Shown in pieces: positions 1-6,685 of a stretch of DNA of 10,278 bases. A program made the translations under genes and the position numbers. Every line of letters begins with the position of its first letter. Position 1 is the first letter of the stretch. Source of the DNA: Verrucomicrobiota bacterium (GTDB lineage: Bacteria; Chlamydiota; Chlamydiia; Chlamydiales; FEN-1388); assembly GCA_018239705.1 (NCBI GenBank), contig JAFEGS010000608.1:1-10278 (forward strand). The letters run 5' to 3'. The notes under the pieces are model-generated. The model did no database searches, was not told the DNA's origin, and saw only the letters and a list, made by a program, of their open reading frames with translations.

Positions 1-69
1 TATCATTCAATCATAGCCAGCCAAATCTATTTTGGCAAACAAGATTTGGCTGGCTATGATTGAATGATA
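1..69. repeat. 69-bp near-perfect palindrome, possibly cut by the window edge
   Basis: Arms 1-27 and 43-69 are perfect reverse complements (27 of 27). The symmetry continues into the spacer: 28/42, 31-33/37-39 and 34/36 also pair, so only 29/41 and 30/40 fail. The left arm begins at base 1, so the repeat may extend further left. Part of the right arm (40-52) is also complementary to 72-84 over 13 bp, giving a second, mutually exclusive hairpin. No T-run follows on either strand, so it is not a standard intrinsic terminator. It lies upstream of the promoter at 103-131, so only read-through RNA from the left would contain it. It could be a terminator or processing site for an unseen upstream gene, or a dispersed palindromic element. 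Confidence 0.85.
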
Positions 70-102
70 CGCAGCCAAATCTTGCAGCTTCCCGATCCGT
101 GA

Positions 103-131
103 TTGACACCTAATACTGCCATAGCTATACT
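103..131 (+). promoter_or_regulatory. sigma70-type promoter for the GT61 gene
   Basis: A perfect -35 box TTGACA (103-108) is followed after exactly 17 bp by the -10 box TATACT (126-131, five of six consensus). Transcription would start near 138, leaving a leader of about 33 nt. That leader carries an AAAGG ribosome binding site (158-162) 8 nt before the ATG at 171. Chlamydial housekeeping sigma66 uses the same consensus. This is the best-matching promoter in the window. Confidence 0.75.
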
Positions 132-170
132 CTCGAGGTTCTTTCACAAAAAACTTGAAAGGCAGCAGCC

Positions 171-1262
171 ATGACAACACGTTATACACGCCTTCTCTTA
201 AGTCTTATCTCGCTTACGTTTCTCTCAGTACAAAATCCCACTGGTGTGACTACGCTCCAAACTTGCGTAAATAATGGCGCTTTTGCAGTATTTCCATTTG
301 AAGAGTTTGTGCTTGCACTGGATAATGGCAGCGTCAGAGGGGAGGGTACCATCATCACACAGGATGGTAATCTTTTAGCGACTATAGAGGTGTACAAGCC
401 CGATCCATGCCGACTTTTAACTGGCACTACCGATATTTCACAGGAAAAGGAGCTCTTTTTTGATGGAAATCTTGCCGTTCTCTCCTCACAGGGTCAGCAA
501 TGCTACTACCATTGGTTATTGCAGATACTGCCTCGGCTGAAAATTCTGACCGAAGCGGCCTTTCCCTACGATAAAATCTATCTTAGCTCCAGCAATTTTA
601 GCTATCGCTGGCAGCAAGAGTCCTTATATGCTGTTATGGAACATCTACAGATCCCCCGAGATCGCCTCTTGTTAGTTGATGAGGGCACTATTGTTACAGC
701 AAAAACCTTGCTCGTACCATCGGTTCTATGGACTCCATCAAAGCCAGCATTCCACACCTGCGACTTGACCTGGTTTAAACAATTTTTTTATGATGTCTTT
801 GTGAAGACGAGCTCGGAAGCCTTACCAAAGCGTATTTATATCTCGCGCTCAAAAGCACAGTATCGCCGTATCAGCAACGAATCAGAATTGATTGAATGTT
901 TAGATAAAAGGGGCTTTGCAGTGCTGCATCTAGAAGATCTTTCGATCTATGATCAAGCTGCACTGTTCCATAATGCTGACACTGTAGTCGGGCCTCATGG
1001 CGCCGGTTTTACGAATCTTATTTTTTGTAAACCTGGCACCCATATCATAGAGATCGATCATGGTGTACAGGGCGAAGAACAGAGAAGTTCCTATAAAGGC
1101 ATGGCAAAGCGCCTTGGATGTATCTACCATCCCATGTACGTCGATCTTTTAGAAGAGACTGATGCCCCAGAAGATATTCATGCACCAATCAATCAAGATA
1201 TGGTGCTGGATATGCAGGCTTTTCTACTTGTTCTCGACCTCGCCGCCGATAACGCTTCCTGA
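171..1262 (+). CDS. GT61-family (DUF563) glycosyltransferase
   Basis: The 363-residue product resembles the GT61 family, known from protein O-glycan transferases and bacterial capsule or LPS loci. Family-type motifs are visible: YYHWLLQILPRL at residues 112-123, RIYISRS at 221-227 followed by YRR at 231-233, and VVGPHGAGFTNLIF at 272-285, with the acidic IIEI strand at 292-295. Residues about 8-20 (LLLSLISLTFLSV) are hydrophobic after a short basic N-terminus, so a signal peptide or signal anchor is likely and the enzyme may act at the envelope. The start at 171 is supported by AAAGG 8 nt upstream and by the promoter at 103-131. The donor sugar and acceptor cannot be read from the sequence. 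The last 39 nt overlap the convergent gene at 1224-1790. The family call is confident; the role in surface glycan synthesis is inference. Confidence 0.85.
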   Translation: MTTRYTRLLLSLISLTFLSVQNPTGVTTLQTCVNNGAFAVFPFEEFVLALDNGSVRGEGTIITQDGNLLATIEVYKPDPCRLLTGTTDISQEKELFFDGNLAVLSSQGQQCYYHWLLQILPRLKILTEAAFPYDKIYLSSSNFSYRWQQESLYAVMEHLQIPRDRLLLVDEGTIVTAKTLLVPSVLWTPSKPAFHTCDLTWFKQFFYDVFVKTSSEALPKRIYISRSKAQYRRISNESELIECLDKRGFAVLHLEDLSIYDQAALFHNADTVVGPHGAGFTNLIFCKPGTHIIEIDHGVQGEEQRSSYKGMAKRLGCIYHPMYVDLLEETDAPEDIHAPINQDMVLDMQAFLLVLDLAADNAS

Positions 1263-1790
1263 GACTATGCTCCCGTCAGAGAGAATCACCTTGCCTTTAC
1301 CCGATTCAAAAGTGATATTTCCCGCTATCTTGCTGTTGTGGCTAAGTTCAACGGTCTGTGTACCGGGAAGCCACTTGATCTGGCGAACAACGATTGAAGG
1401 AGCAGTAGAATCATTCAGAGCTACTTTTTGTGAGCTGACAGTAATTTCATCCTGGAACTGAGATGAAGTGGCACTAAAAAAGCCATTCACAGCTGTTTTT
1501 CCGGACACCTGGCAATTGGCAAGGTGTACAGAGCCATTGACATCGATACTGCCAATGGTAGCATCTTGCGCGTCTAATTTGCCATTCACCTCAAGCAGCC
1601 CCTTAATACGCGTGCCATCCAAGGTAAGAGATCCATTCACACTCAAGGAAGAGACCGTTTCTTTTCCATAATGAGCAAAACCGGCGTGCGACACTGCAGT
1701 CTCATCGGTATGGCTAGTAGCATTTTCATAGTAGTAGATGTATCCATAGGCCAAAGCAGCACCTATGATCAGGCAAAGTAGATAGCGCAT
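1224..1790 (-). CDS. membrane-anchored beta-helix (bactofilin-like) repeat protein
   Basis: I do not recognise a named family with certainty. The 188-residue product starts with a hydrophobic segment (residues 3-19, YLLCLIIGAALAYGYIY), a signal anchor or uncleaved signal peptide. Residues about 45-120 form a tandem repeat of 16-17 residues, marked by VNG at 51-53, 68-70, 84-86 and 101-103 with alternating hydrophobic positions. This is the pattern of a right-handed beta-helix such as bactofilins or DUF-type polymer-forming proteins. A second beta-rich stretch (about 145-185) ends in GSIVSGSVIGG. The start is well set: GAGGAG lies 6 nt before the ATG. It follows obgE on the same strand with 53 nt between, so co-transcription is plausible. 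Its 3' end overlaps the glycosyltransferase gene by 39 nt. A role as an envelope scaffold is inference. Confidence 0.7.
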   Translation of the reverse strand: MRYLLCLIIGAALAYGYIYYYENATSHTDETAVSHAGFAHYGKETVSSLSVNGSLTLDGTRIKGLLEVNGKLDAQDATIGSIDVNGSVHLANCQVSGKTAVNGFFSATSSQFQDEITVSSQKVALNDSTAPSIVVRQIKWLPGTQTVELSHNSKIAGNITFESGKGKVILSDGSIVSGSVIGGEVENK

Positions 1791-1843
1791 GAGTAACTCC
1801 TCTAATTTCGGCTTTTTAAGCCGGTATACCCTAATGCGCTATT

Positions 1844-2836
1844 TTAATCAACGAGAGCCCGCAGTGCTGTTTTGAGTGCATCACAGCCCTCATTATATTC
1901 TGCAGAGATGGAAAAAATGTGAGACGCATACTGGGGAAAATGGTCTATAAACTCTTGTATATATAGACTTGCCTCCTCCATATCACTCTTGTTCAGAGCT
2001 ATCAGGAAGGGACGGCGCAAAAGTGATGCGTCGTATTGTGCAAGCTCATCTCGCAAAACAGTAAAATCGGACATGGGGGATCTTCCCTCAAACCCAGAGG
2101 CATCGCGTGCAAAAATCAGCACTTTTGTGCGCTCAATATGCCTCAAGAACTCAAGGCCAAGGCCTCTATTTCTATGGGCGCCTTCGATAATCCCCGGAAT
2201 ATCGGCTATTAACAGCCTCTTGAGGTCCGGATAGCGGATATTGCCAATATTTGGGTGGAGTGTGGTAAAGGGATAAGCTCCGATGGCTACATCTCTATTT
2301 GCCAGTGTAGAAATCAGTGTAGATTTTCCTGCGTTGGGAAAGCCTACAAGGCCGATATCGGCAATCAGCTTCAGCTCCAATTCTACTTCTGCAAACTCCC
2401 CAGGCTCACCCGGCGTGCAGATATTGGGGGCGCGATTTGTGGATGTGCGGTAAGAATAGTTTCCTTTACCTCCCTTACCTCCACGGCAGAGCGTAAACTG
2501 CTCTCCTGGCAGCGTAAGGTCAAAGAGCACCTCTTTGGTCGCTTTATCTTTGATAAGCGTTCCACAAGGCACTTTCAGAAGCAGATCTTGACCGTTCTTA
2601 CCCTGTTTATGAGCGCCCATGCCTTGAGAGCCGTCTTGTGCTTTGATGATAGCGCGGTTGGCAAACCATTCAAGAGAGGCAACATTCTGATCGGCCTGAA
2701 GGATAACTGAGCCTCCCTTGCCGCCATTTCCTCCCGCAGGACCACCTTTGGGAATATATTTCTCTCTTCTCCAGGCAATAACGCCATTACCACCTTTGCC
2801 AGCACTACACTGCATGGTGACACGATCAATAAACAT
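1844..2836 (-). CDS. obgE: Obg-family GTPase (ribosome assembly)
   Basis: Obg is an essential GTPase that binds the 50S subunit and couples its assembly to the nucleotide state of the cell. The 330-residue product has the glycine-rich Obg fold at residues 1-158 (AGKGGNG, PKGGPAGGNGGKGG, CRGGKGGKGN) and then a G domain. Its motifs are G1 GFPNAGKS 165-172, G2 region YPFTTLHPN 188-196, G3 DIPG 212-215, G4 NKSD 282-285 and G5 SAE 310-312. It stops right after the G domain, so the variable OCT domain of longer Obg proteins is absent; a length near 330 fits chlamydial Obg as I recall it. The start MFIDRV agrees with the family. The only ribosome binding site is GGGG at 2841-2844, four nt from the ATG and inside the large palindrome at 2837-2998. 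It follows rplU-rpmA on the same strand, the usual bacterial order. Confidence 0.97.
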   Translation of the reverse strand: MFIDRVTMQCSAGKGGNGVIAWRREKYIPKGGPAGGNGGKGGSVILQADQNVASLEWFANRAIIKAQDGSQGMGAHKQGKNGQDLLLKVPCGTLIKDKATKEVLFDLTLPGEQFTLCRGGKGGKGNYSYRTSTNRAPNICTPGEPGEFAEVELELKLIADIGLVGFPNAGKSTLISTLANRDVAIGAYPFTTLHPNIGNIRYPDLKRLLIADIPGIIEGAHRNRGLGLEFLRHIERTKVLIFARDASGFEGRSPMSDFTVLRDELAQYDASLLRRPFLIALNKSDMEEASLYIQEFIDHFPQYASHIFSISAEYNEGCDALKTALRALVD

Positions 2837-2998
2837 TATACCCCAAATAGTTCAAGAATTGGTTTTTTTGCCGCGCGAAAGCCCCGCGGTTAAACGATCA
2901 AAAACAGGCCAATATTCTAATATGGGCCTGTTTTTGATCGTTTAACCCCGGGGCTTTGGCGCGCAAAAAAATCCAATTCTTGAATTATTTGGGGTATA
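2837..2998. repeat. 162-bp gap-free palindrome (MITE-like) touching the obgE start codon
   Basis: Each base from 2837 to 2916 pairs with its mirror (positions sum to 5835) down to a 2-nt centre at 2917-2918. By hand count 73 of 80 pairs are Watson-Crick. The exceptions are 2850/2985 (G-T), 2863/2972, 2870/2965, 2871/2964, 2877/2958, 2887/2948 and 2911/2924. The ends read TATACCCCAAATA and its complement. Treating the outer TA at 2837-2838 and 2997-2998 as a target duplication leaves a 158-bp element flanked by TA, as expected for Tc1/mariner or IS630-type insertions. No transposase lies inside. The left end abuts the obgE ATG and supplies its GGGG ribosome binding site, so folding of the RNA would bury that site. 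A mobile origin is inference; the palindrome is directly visible. Confidence 0.9.
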
Positions 2999-3012
2999 TA
3001 TCTAATTAACCT

Positions 3013-3047
3013 CAAAAGACAAAGGAACTGTGAATTTCACAGTTCCT
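3013..3047 (-). terminator. intrinsic terminator of rplU-rpmA
   Basis: Just after the rpmA stop codon, 3023-3033 and 3037-3047 form a perfect 11-bp stem (AGGAACTGTGA and its complement) with a 3-nt loop. On the minus strand it is followed by TTTGTCTTTT (8 of 10 T) down to about 3013. This is a standard Rho-independent terminator. It separates the ribosomal protein genes from obgE, which would then depend on read-through or on its own promoter. Confidence 0.8.
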
Positions 3048-3058
3048 AAAGGAGAGCA

Positions 3059-3313
3059 TTACGCTTGAATGGGCTGGACCGAAACAGAAGTTTTGTCAGA
3101 CTTTCTGAAGGAAACAAATCCATCTACAAGGGCGAATAGAGAATCGTCCTTTGCACGACTTACCTGTTTTCCCGGATGCCATTTCGTCCCGCGCTGACGC
3201 ACAAGAATGCTTCCTGCTGTGACGAACTCTCCATCACCTACTTTGGTTCCCAGACGCTTCGAATGCGAATCACGTCCATTTCTTGTCGAACCTTGACCTT
3301 TCTTATGGGCCAT
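3059..3313 (-). CDS. rpmA: 50S ribosomal protein L27
   Basis: L27 is a 50S protein whose N-terminal tail reaches the peptidyl transferase centre. The 84-residue product has the family signature from the start: MAHKKGQGSTRNGRDS at 1-16, SKRLGTKVGDGEFVTAGSILVRQRGTKWHPG spanning about 18-48, then FALVDGFVSF at 60-69. The length is normal. The N-terminus begins directly with MAHKKG, without the cleaved leader found in Firmicutes L27. A ribosome binding site AGGTGG lies 4 nt before the ATG. It is 18 nt downstream of rplU, so the two are co-transcribed, and it is followed by a strong terminator. Confidence 0.98.
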   Translation of the reverse strand: MAHKKGQGSTRNGRDSHSKRLGTKVGDGEFVTAGSILVRQRGTKWHPGKQVSRAKDDSLFALVDGFVSFRKSDKTSVSVQPIQA

Positions 3314-3331
3314 GAAACCACCTCTCGATCA

Positions 3332-3646
3332 CTATTTCACAATTTCAGTAATTTTAATTTCAGCATATTTTTGGCGATGGCCAAACTTACGATAGTTGTT
3401 CTTTCTTCGCTTGTACTTAATGGAAGTTACCTTTGGGCCTTTTGCCACAGCAAGGTACTGTCCCTTTACCACACAGCCTGCAACAGTAGGTGCTCCTACC
3501 TGCACTGGGCAGTTTTCTCCACCGAGAAAAAGTACTTCACGAAATTCTACCTGTTCTCCTGGATTTGCCTCTAGGAGATCAACCTGGATGATATCATCCT
3601 TTTTCACTCTATATTGTTTGCTTCCGCTTTGTATAATTGCGTACAT
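3332..3646 (-). CDS. rplU: 50S ribosomal protein L21
   Basis: L21 binds 23S rRNA in the large subunit. The 104-residue product starts MYAIIQSGSKQYRV (1-14), typical of the family, and carries the conserved C-terminal basic motif YKRRKNNYRKFGHRQ at about 78-92 followed by IKITEI. The length is normal. The nearest purine-rich site is AGGAG at 3659-3663, 12 nt from the ATG and rather far; a weaker GAAG is closer. It is the first gene of the rplU-rpmA unit, with a candidate promoter at 3677-3706. Confidence 0.98.
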   Translation of the reverse strand: MYAIIQSGSKQYRVKKDDIIQVDLLEANPGEQVEFREVLFLGGENCPVQVGAPTVAGCVVKGQYLAVAKGPKVTSIKYKRRKNNYRKFGHRQKYAEIKITEIVK

Positions 3647-3676
3647 AAATTCTTCAAGCTCCTACCAAAGAAGAAG

Positions 3677-3706
3677 ATCTTACCGTAAATAGGTAATTTC
3701 TCACAA
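3677..3706 (-). promoter_or_regulatory. rplU: candidate promoter of rplU-rpmA
   Basis: On the minus strand TTGTGA (3706-3701) is followed after 18 bp by TAAGAT (3682-3677). Each box has four of six consensus bases. Transcription would start near 3670, giving a leader of about 24 nt that includes AGGAG at 3663-3659. The position is right for the first gene of the unit, but the match is only moderate. Confidence 0.45.
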
Positions 3707-3751
3707 GAAACTTATTTCTTTTACTCTATTTTATGCTAACGTTGGTGCTGT

Positions 3752-4594
<843 letters not shown>

Positions 4595-4640
4595 AATGTG
4601 CACAGAATTCTAACGCAAACCGCTATTTTCAGTACACACA

Positions 4641-4678
4641 TATTCGCAAAGCTCTTATTTACAAGAGCTTTGCGAATA
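4641..4678 (-). terminator. perfect 16-bp hairpin after the nuclease-umuDC operon
   Basis: Arms 4641-4656 and 4663-4678 are perfect complements (TATTCGCAAAGCTCTT and its inverse) around a 6-nt loop. It begins 7 nt after the stop codon of the 134-residue gene and ahead of tRNA-Phe, where a terminator is expected. No T-run follows it on either strand, so it may act as a processing or mRNA-stabilising stem rather than a classical intrinsic terminator. It could also serve the GNAT transcript coming from the other side. Confidence 0.5.
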
Positions 4679-4685
4679 GAAAAAG

Positions 4686-5090
4686 TTACTTCTTCGAATG
4701 TTTCAGAGAAAACTGATGCTGGTATGGCTCTCCAGTGCTATCAGTAGCGGTCAATGTGATCGTACTTTCCTTCTTGTTAATCCTATCATTAGAAATCAGT
4801 ACAGCGCCACTTCCAACCTCTTTTGCTTTGAAGCTATAGTCTCGAGGCTTATGTGAACTCGAATTGATTTGAAGATGGAGATTGCAGGGGAGGTTCATTT
4901 TCTTGATGGCTCCCACGATCTTTTTCTCTTTCTTGCCCTTCAGTTTATCTACAAGCAGGTGTGAAGCAAGACCAATAACTTTGCCCACCTCTTTCATTTC
5001 TGTCTTATCGAAGCCATCAGGGTGATTGGCATTCATTTTATTAATATAATTTAGAATTTCTGTTTTACATGTTTTAGCAACACTAGGCAT
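4686..5090 (-). CDS. hypothetical lysine-rich 134-residue protein downstream of umuC
   Basis: I do not recognise this protein. I chose the ATG at 5090 (MPSVAKTCKTEIL) over the in-frame ATG at 5102, because GGAGG lies 5 nt upstream of 5090 and the upstream ATG is part of that site. The N-terminal half is predicted helical, with a basic stretch KLKGKKEKKIVGAIKKMN at about residues 49-66. The C-terminal half looks beta-rich (ITLTATD, HQFSLKH) and ends in basic residues. There is no signal peptide or membrane segment, so it is probably cytosolic and could bind nucleic acid. It lies 51 nt after umuC on the same strand and before a strong hairpin, so it may be the last gene of the nuclease-umuDC transcript. 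Any functional link is inference. Confidence 0.65.
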   Translation of the reverse strand: MPSVAKTCKTEILNYINKMNANHPDGFDKTEMKEVGKVIGLASHLLVDKLKGKKEKKIVGAIKKMNLPCNLHLQINSSSHKPRDYSFKAKEVGSGAVLISNDRINKKESTITLTATDSTGEPYQHQFSLKHSKK

Positions 5091-5141
5091 AGTAACCTCC
5101 ATTTATTTTTATGGTTATAAAGGCTATCAAGAAGCATGGTT

Positions 5142-6389
5142 TCAATCAACAGATAAAATCTCATTCCATTCTGTAGTATACTGAGGAGTTCGCTTTGTAG
5201 ATCTATTAGGCCTCTTCTCTTCAGCAGCAAAATAGACCGTTTTTTTGCCATATTTCTCGTTTACTCTGTCACAAAGATGCATCAAGCGAAGCTCTTTTTG
5301 CCTCTGCTCGTGCGATATGCGATCGAAAAGATGCTGCCTTGCTCCAGTTTCGGGAACAAAGCCTCCCAGCAAAATCCCCACCTTCTTGTAGAGTAGCCCC
5401 TCTTTATAGATAGTCTGAAAGAGCTCTTTTGCCGTAGAGATTAAATGCGGTGTATAGGAAGTCGGCTCAAAAAAAGGCTTTGACGCCTTCTGGATATAGC
5501 GTGGACTCACTTTGTCCTCAGCCGCAACCAGCATCACCACGATGTAGGAAGCAAGCTCCTGCTGGCGTCGCAATTTTACAGCCACACTTGCCACATCCCC
5601 TGCAACAATAGCGAGGAGATCTTGCAATGCAGTAAGTGGGGGAACAAGCGCTTTTGCAGTACTGATTGACTGCTTCTTTTCATGCTTCTCATAAAGTGTA
5701 CAGCAGACAATACCTCGCAGCTCCATCGCTAATCGCAAGCCAACAACTCCAAAAGACTTTCTAAGAGGTACATCCTGCATCTGAGCTAGCTGTAAGGCCG
5801 TATAGATATGCTTTGCCTTAAGTTTTGCTGCAATGCGCGCTCCCACACCCCAGATCTCTCCTACCGGCAGTCTGGCGAGACAGGCCTCCCTTTTCTCCTC
5901 CTCTAGCACGCAAACACCATCCTTTCGAGGCTTTGCAAAGTGGGTTGCCACCTTTGCCAATGTCTTCGTAGAGCTCACGCCAATGGAGGCTGGAATTCCT
6001 GTCCATTGATACACTGTGCGGCGAATTTCTTGTGCATACGCATAGAGCTTTTCAGCTGGAATATCTGCTAAAGAGATAAAGGCCTCATCTACCGAATAGA
6101 CCTCTACTTCGGGCGAAAAGCGTCGCACGGTCTGCATTACTCGCTCAGACATATCGAGGTAGAGTGCGAAATTTGAAGAGAGGGTATGAACGCCATATTT
6201 GCTACAGAGGCTCGCCCACTCGAAATAGGGGGCTCCCATTGGGATACCCAATTTTTTGGCCTCTTGAGACCTTGCGATGATACAGCCATTATCACCTGAG
6301 AGCACAACGACAGGCTGTCCCTTCAGGCGCGGATTAAAGAGCCTCTCGCACGATACAAAAAAATTGTTACAATCTATGAGCGCTAGCAT
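5142..6389 (-). CDS. umuC: UmuC, catalytic subunit of DNA polymerase V (Y family)
   Basis: UmuC copies past damaged template bases when complexed with processed UmuD. The 415-residue product aligns well with E. coli UmuC over its whole length. The palm begins LIDCNNFFVSCE (4-15), giving metal ligand D6 and steric-gate F11. VVVLSGDNGCIIAR (27-40) is the finger region, SSNFALYLDMSERVM is at 71-85, and the second acidic pair is in YSVDEAF (D101, E102). The TKTLAKVATHFAK region (141-153) and the WGVG turn of the thumb (180-183) follow. The C-terminal region holds QHLFD (352-356), which fits a beta-clamp binding motif QxLF. All catalytic residues are present, so it looks active. Its ATG overlaps the umuD stop by 7 nt, which implies translational coupling; no separate ribosome binding site is visible. 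Confidence 0.96.
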   Translation of the reverse strand: MLALIDCNNFFVSCERLFNPRLKGQPVVVLSGDNGCIIARSQEAKKLGIPMGAPYFEWASLCSKYGVHTLSSNFALYLDMSERVMQTVRRFSPEVEVYSVDEAFISLADIPAEKLYAYAQEIRRTVYQWTGIPASIGVSSTKTLAKVATHFAKPRKDGVCVLEEEKREACLARLPVGEIWGVGARIAAKLKAKHIYTALQLAQMQDVPLRKSFGVVGLRLAMELRGIVCCTLYEKHEKKQSISTAKALVPPLTALQDLLAIVAGDVASVAVKLRRQQELASYIVVMLVAAEDKVSPRYIQKASKPFFEPTSYTPHLISTAKELFQTIYKEGLLYKKVGILLGGFVPETGARQHLFDRISHEQRQKELRLMHLCDRVNEKYGKKTVYFAAEEKRPNRSTKRTPQYTTEWNEILSVD

Positions 6390-6685
6390 TTGTGGATGAC
6401 ATAGGTAACGACTCCCCAGACCTGGATCTGCTCGTCACGAGATGCGTATCGAAGCTCGAACTCTTCATGAGAGATGGCTACCACCAGCTTGCCGGCAGTA
6501 GCGGGAAGGGAGCGATCGACGACCAAAATATCGCCGGCATGAATTCCAGCCTCTACCATAGAGTCAGAGGCCATTCGCACAAAATAGGTGGCGGGTGGGT
6601 TTTTGATAACAAGTTCATTAAGGTCGAGCGGTCTTGAAACTGCCTCACTTGAAAGAAATGGACAGGTAGATTCAGCACTTTCCAA
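6383..6685 (-). CDS. umuD: short UmuD homologue, apparently unable to self-cleave
   Basis: UmuD is the S24/LexA-like partner of UmuC, activated in E. coli by RecA-stimulated self-cleavage between Cys24 and Gly25. This product has only 100 residues (E. coli UmuD has 139). LDLNELVIKNPPATYFVR (20-37), SDSM (nucleophile S42), GDILVVDRS (51-59) and WGVVTYVI (90-97) align well. The residue matching catalytic Lys97 is Arg79 (EFELRY against EFTVKK). About 21 residues after it are missing, and the Cys-Gly site aligns with Cys8-Pro9. Only seven residues precede that cysteine. The frame can begin only at TTG 6685, since TAG lies directly upstream and no other start codon occurs before the core; AGGAG lies 10 nt upstream. 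It overlaps the nuclease gene by 14 nt and umuC by 7 nt. It may work directly as a UmuD'-like subunit, or be decaying. Confidence 0.88.
   Translation of the reverse strand: MESAESTCPFLSSEAVSRPLDLNELVIKNPPATYFVRMASDSMVEAGIHAGDILVVDRSLPATAGKLVVAISHEEFELRYASRDEQIQVWGVVTYVIHKC

Noticed and set aside
1809..1823. Small hairpin CGGCTT-TTT-AAGCCG between obgE and the beta-helix gene as a terminator
   Set aside because: The stem is only 6 bp and no T-run follows on either strand. The downstream gene has its own strong ribosome binding site, so I treat it as incidental.
2255..2710. 151-codon frame on the plus strand opposite obgE
   Set aside because: It is antisense to the conserved Obg fold and G1 region and its cysteine-rich translation matches nothing; a shadow of obgE.
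2834..2839. Perfect TATAAT on the minus strand overlapping the obgE start codon, as a -10 box
   Set aside because: Transcription would begin inside the obgE coding sequence, downstream of the family-typical start MFIDRV, and no -35 box is found 16-18 bp upstream.
3176..3574. 132-codon frame on the plus strand opposite rpmA and rplU
   Set aside because: It spans two certain ribosomal protein genes on the other strand and has no ribosome binding site or domain.
5091..5102. Upstream ATG at 5102 as the start of the 134-residue gene
   Set aside because: That ATG is part of the GGAGG ribosome binding site serving the ATG at 5090, and it has no such site of its own.
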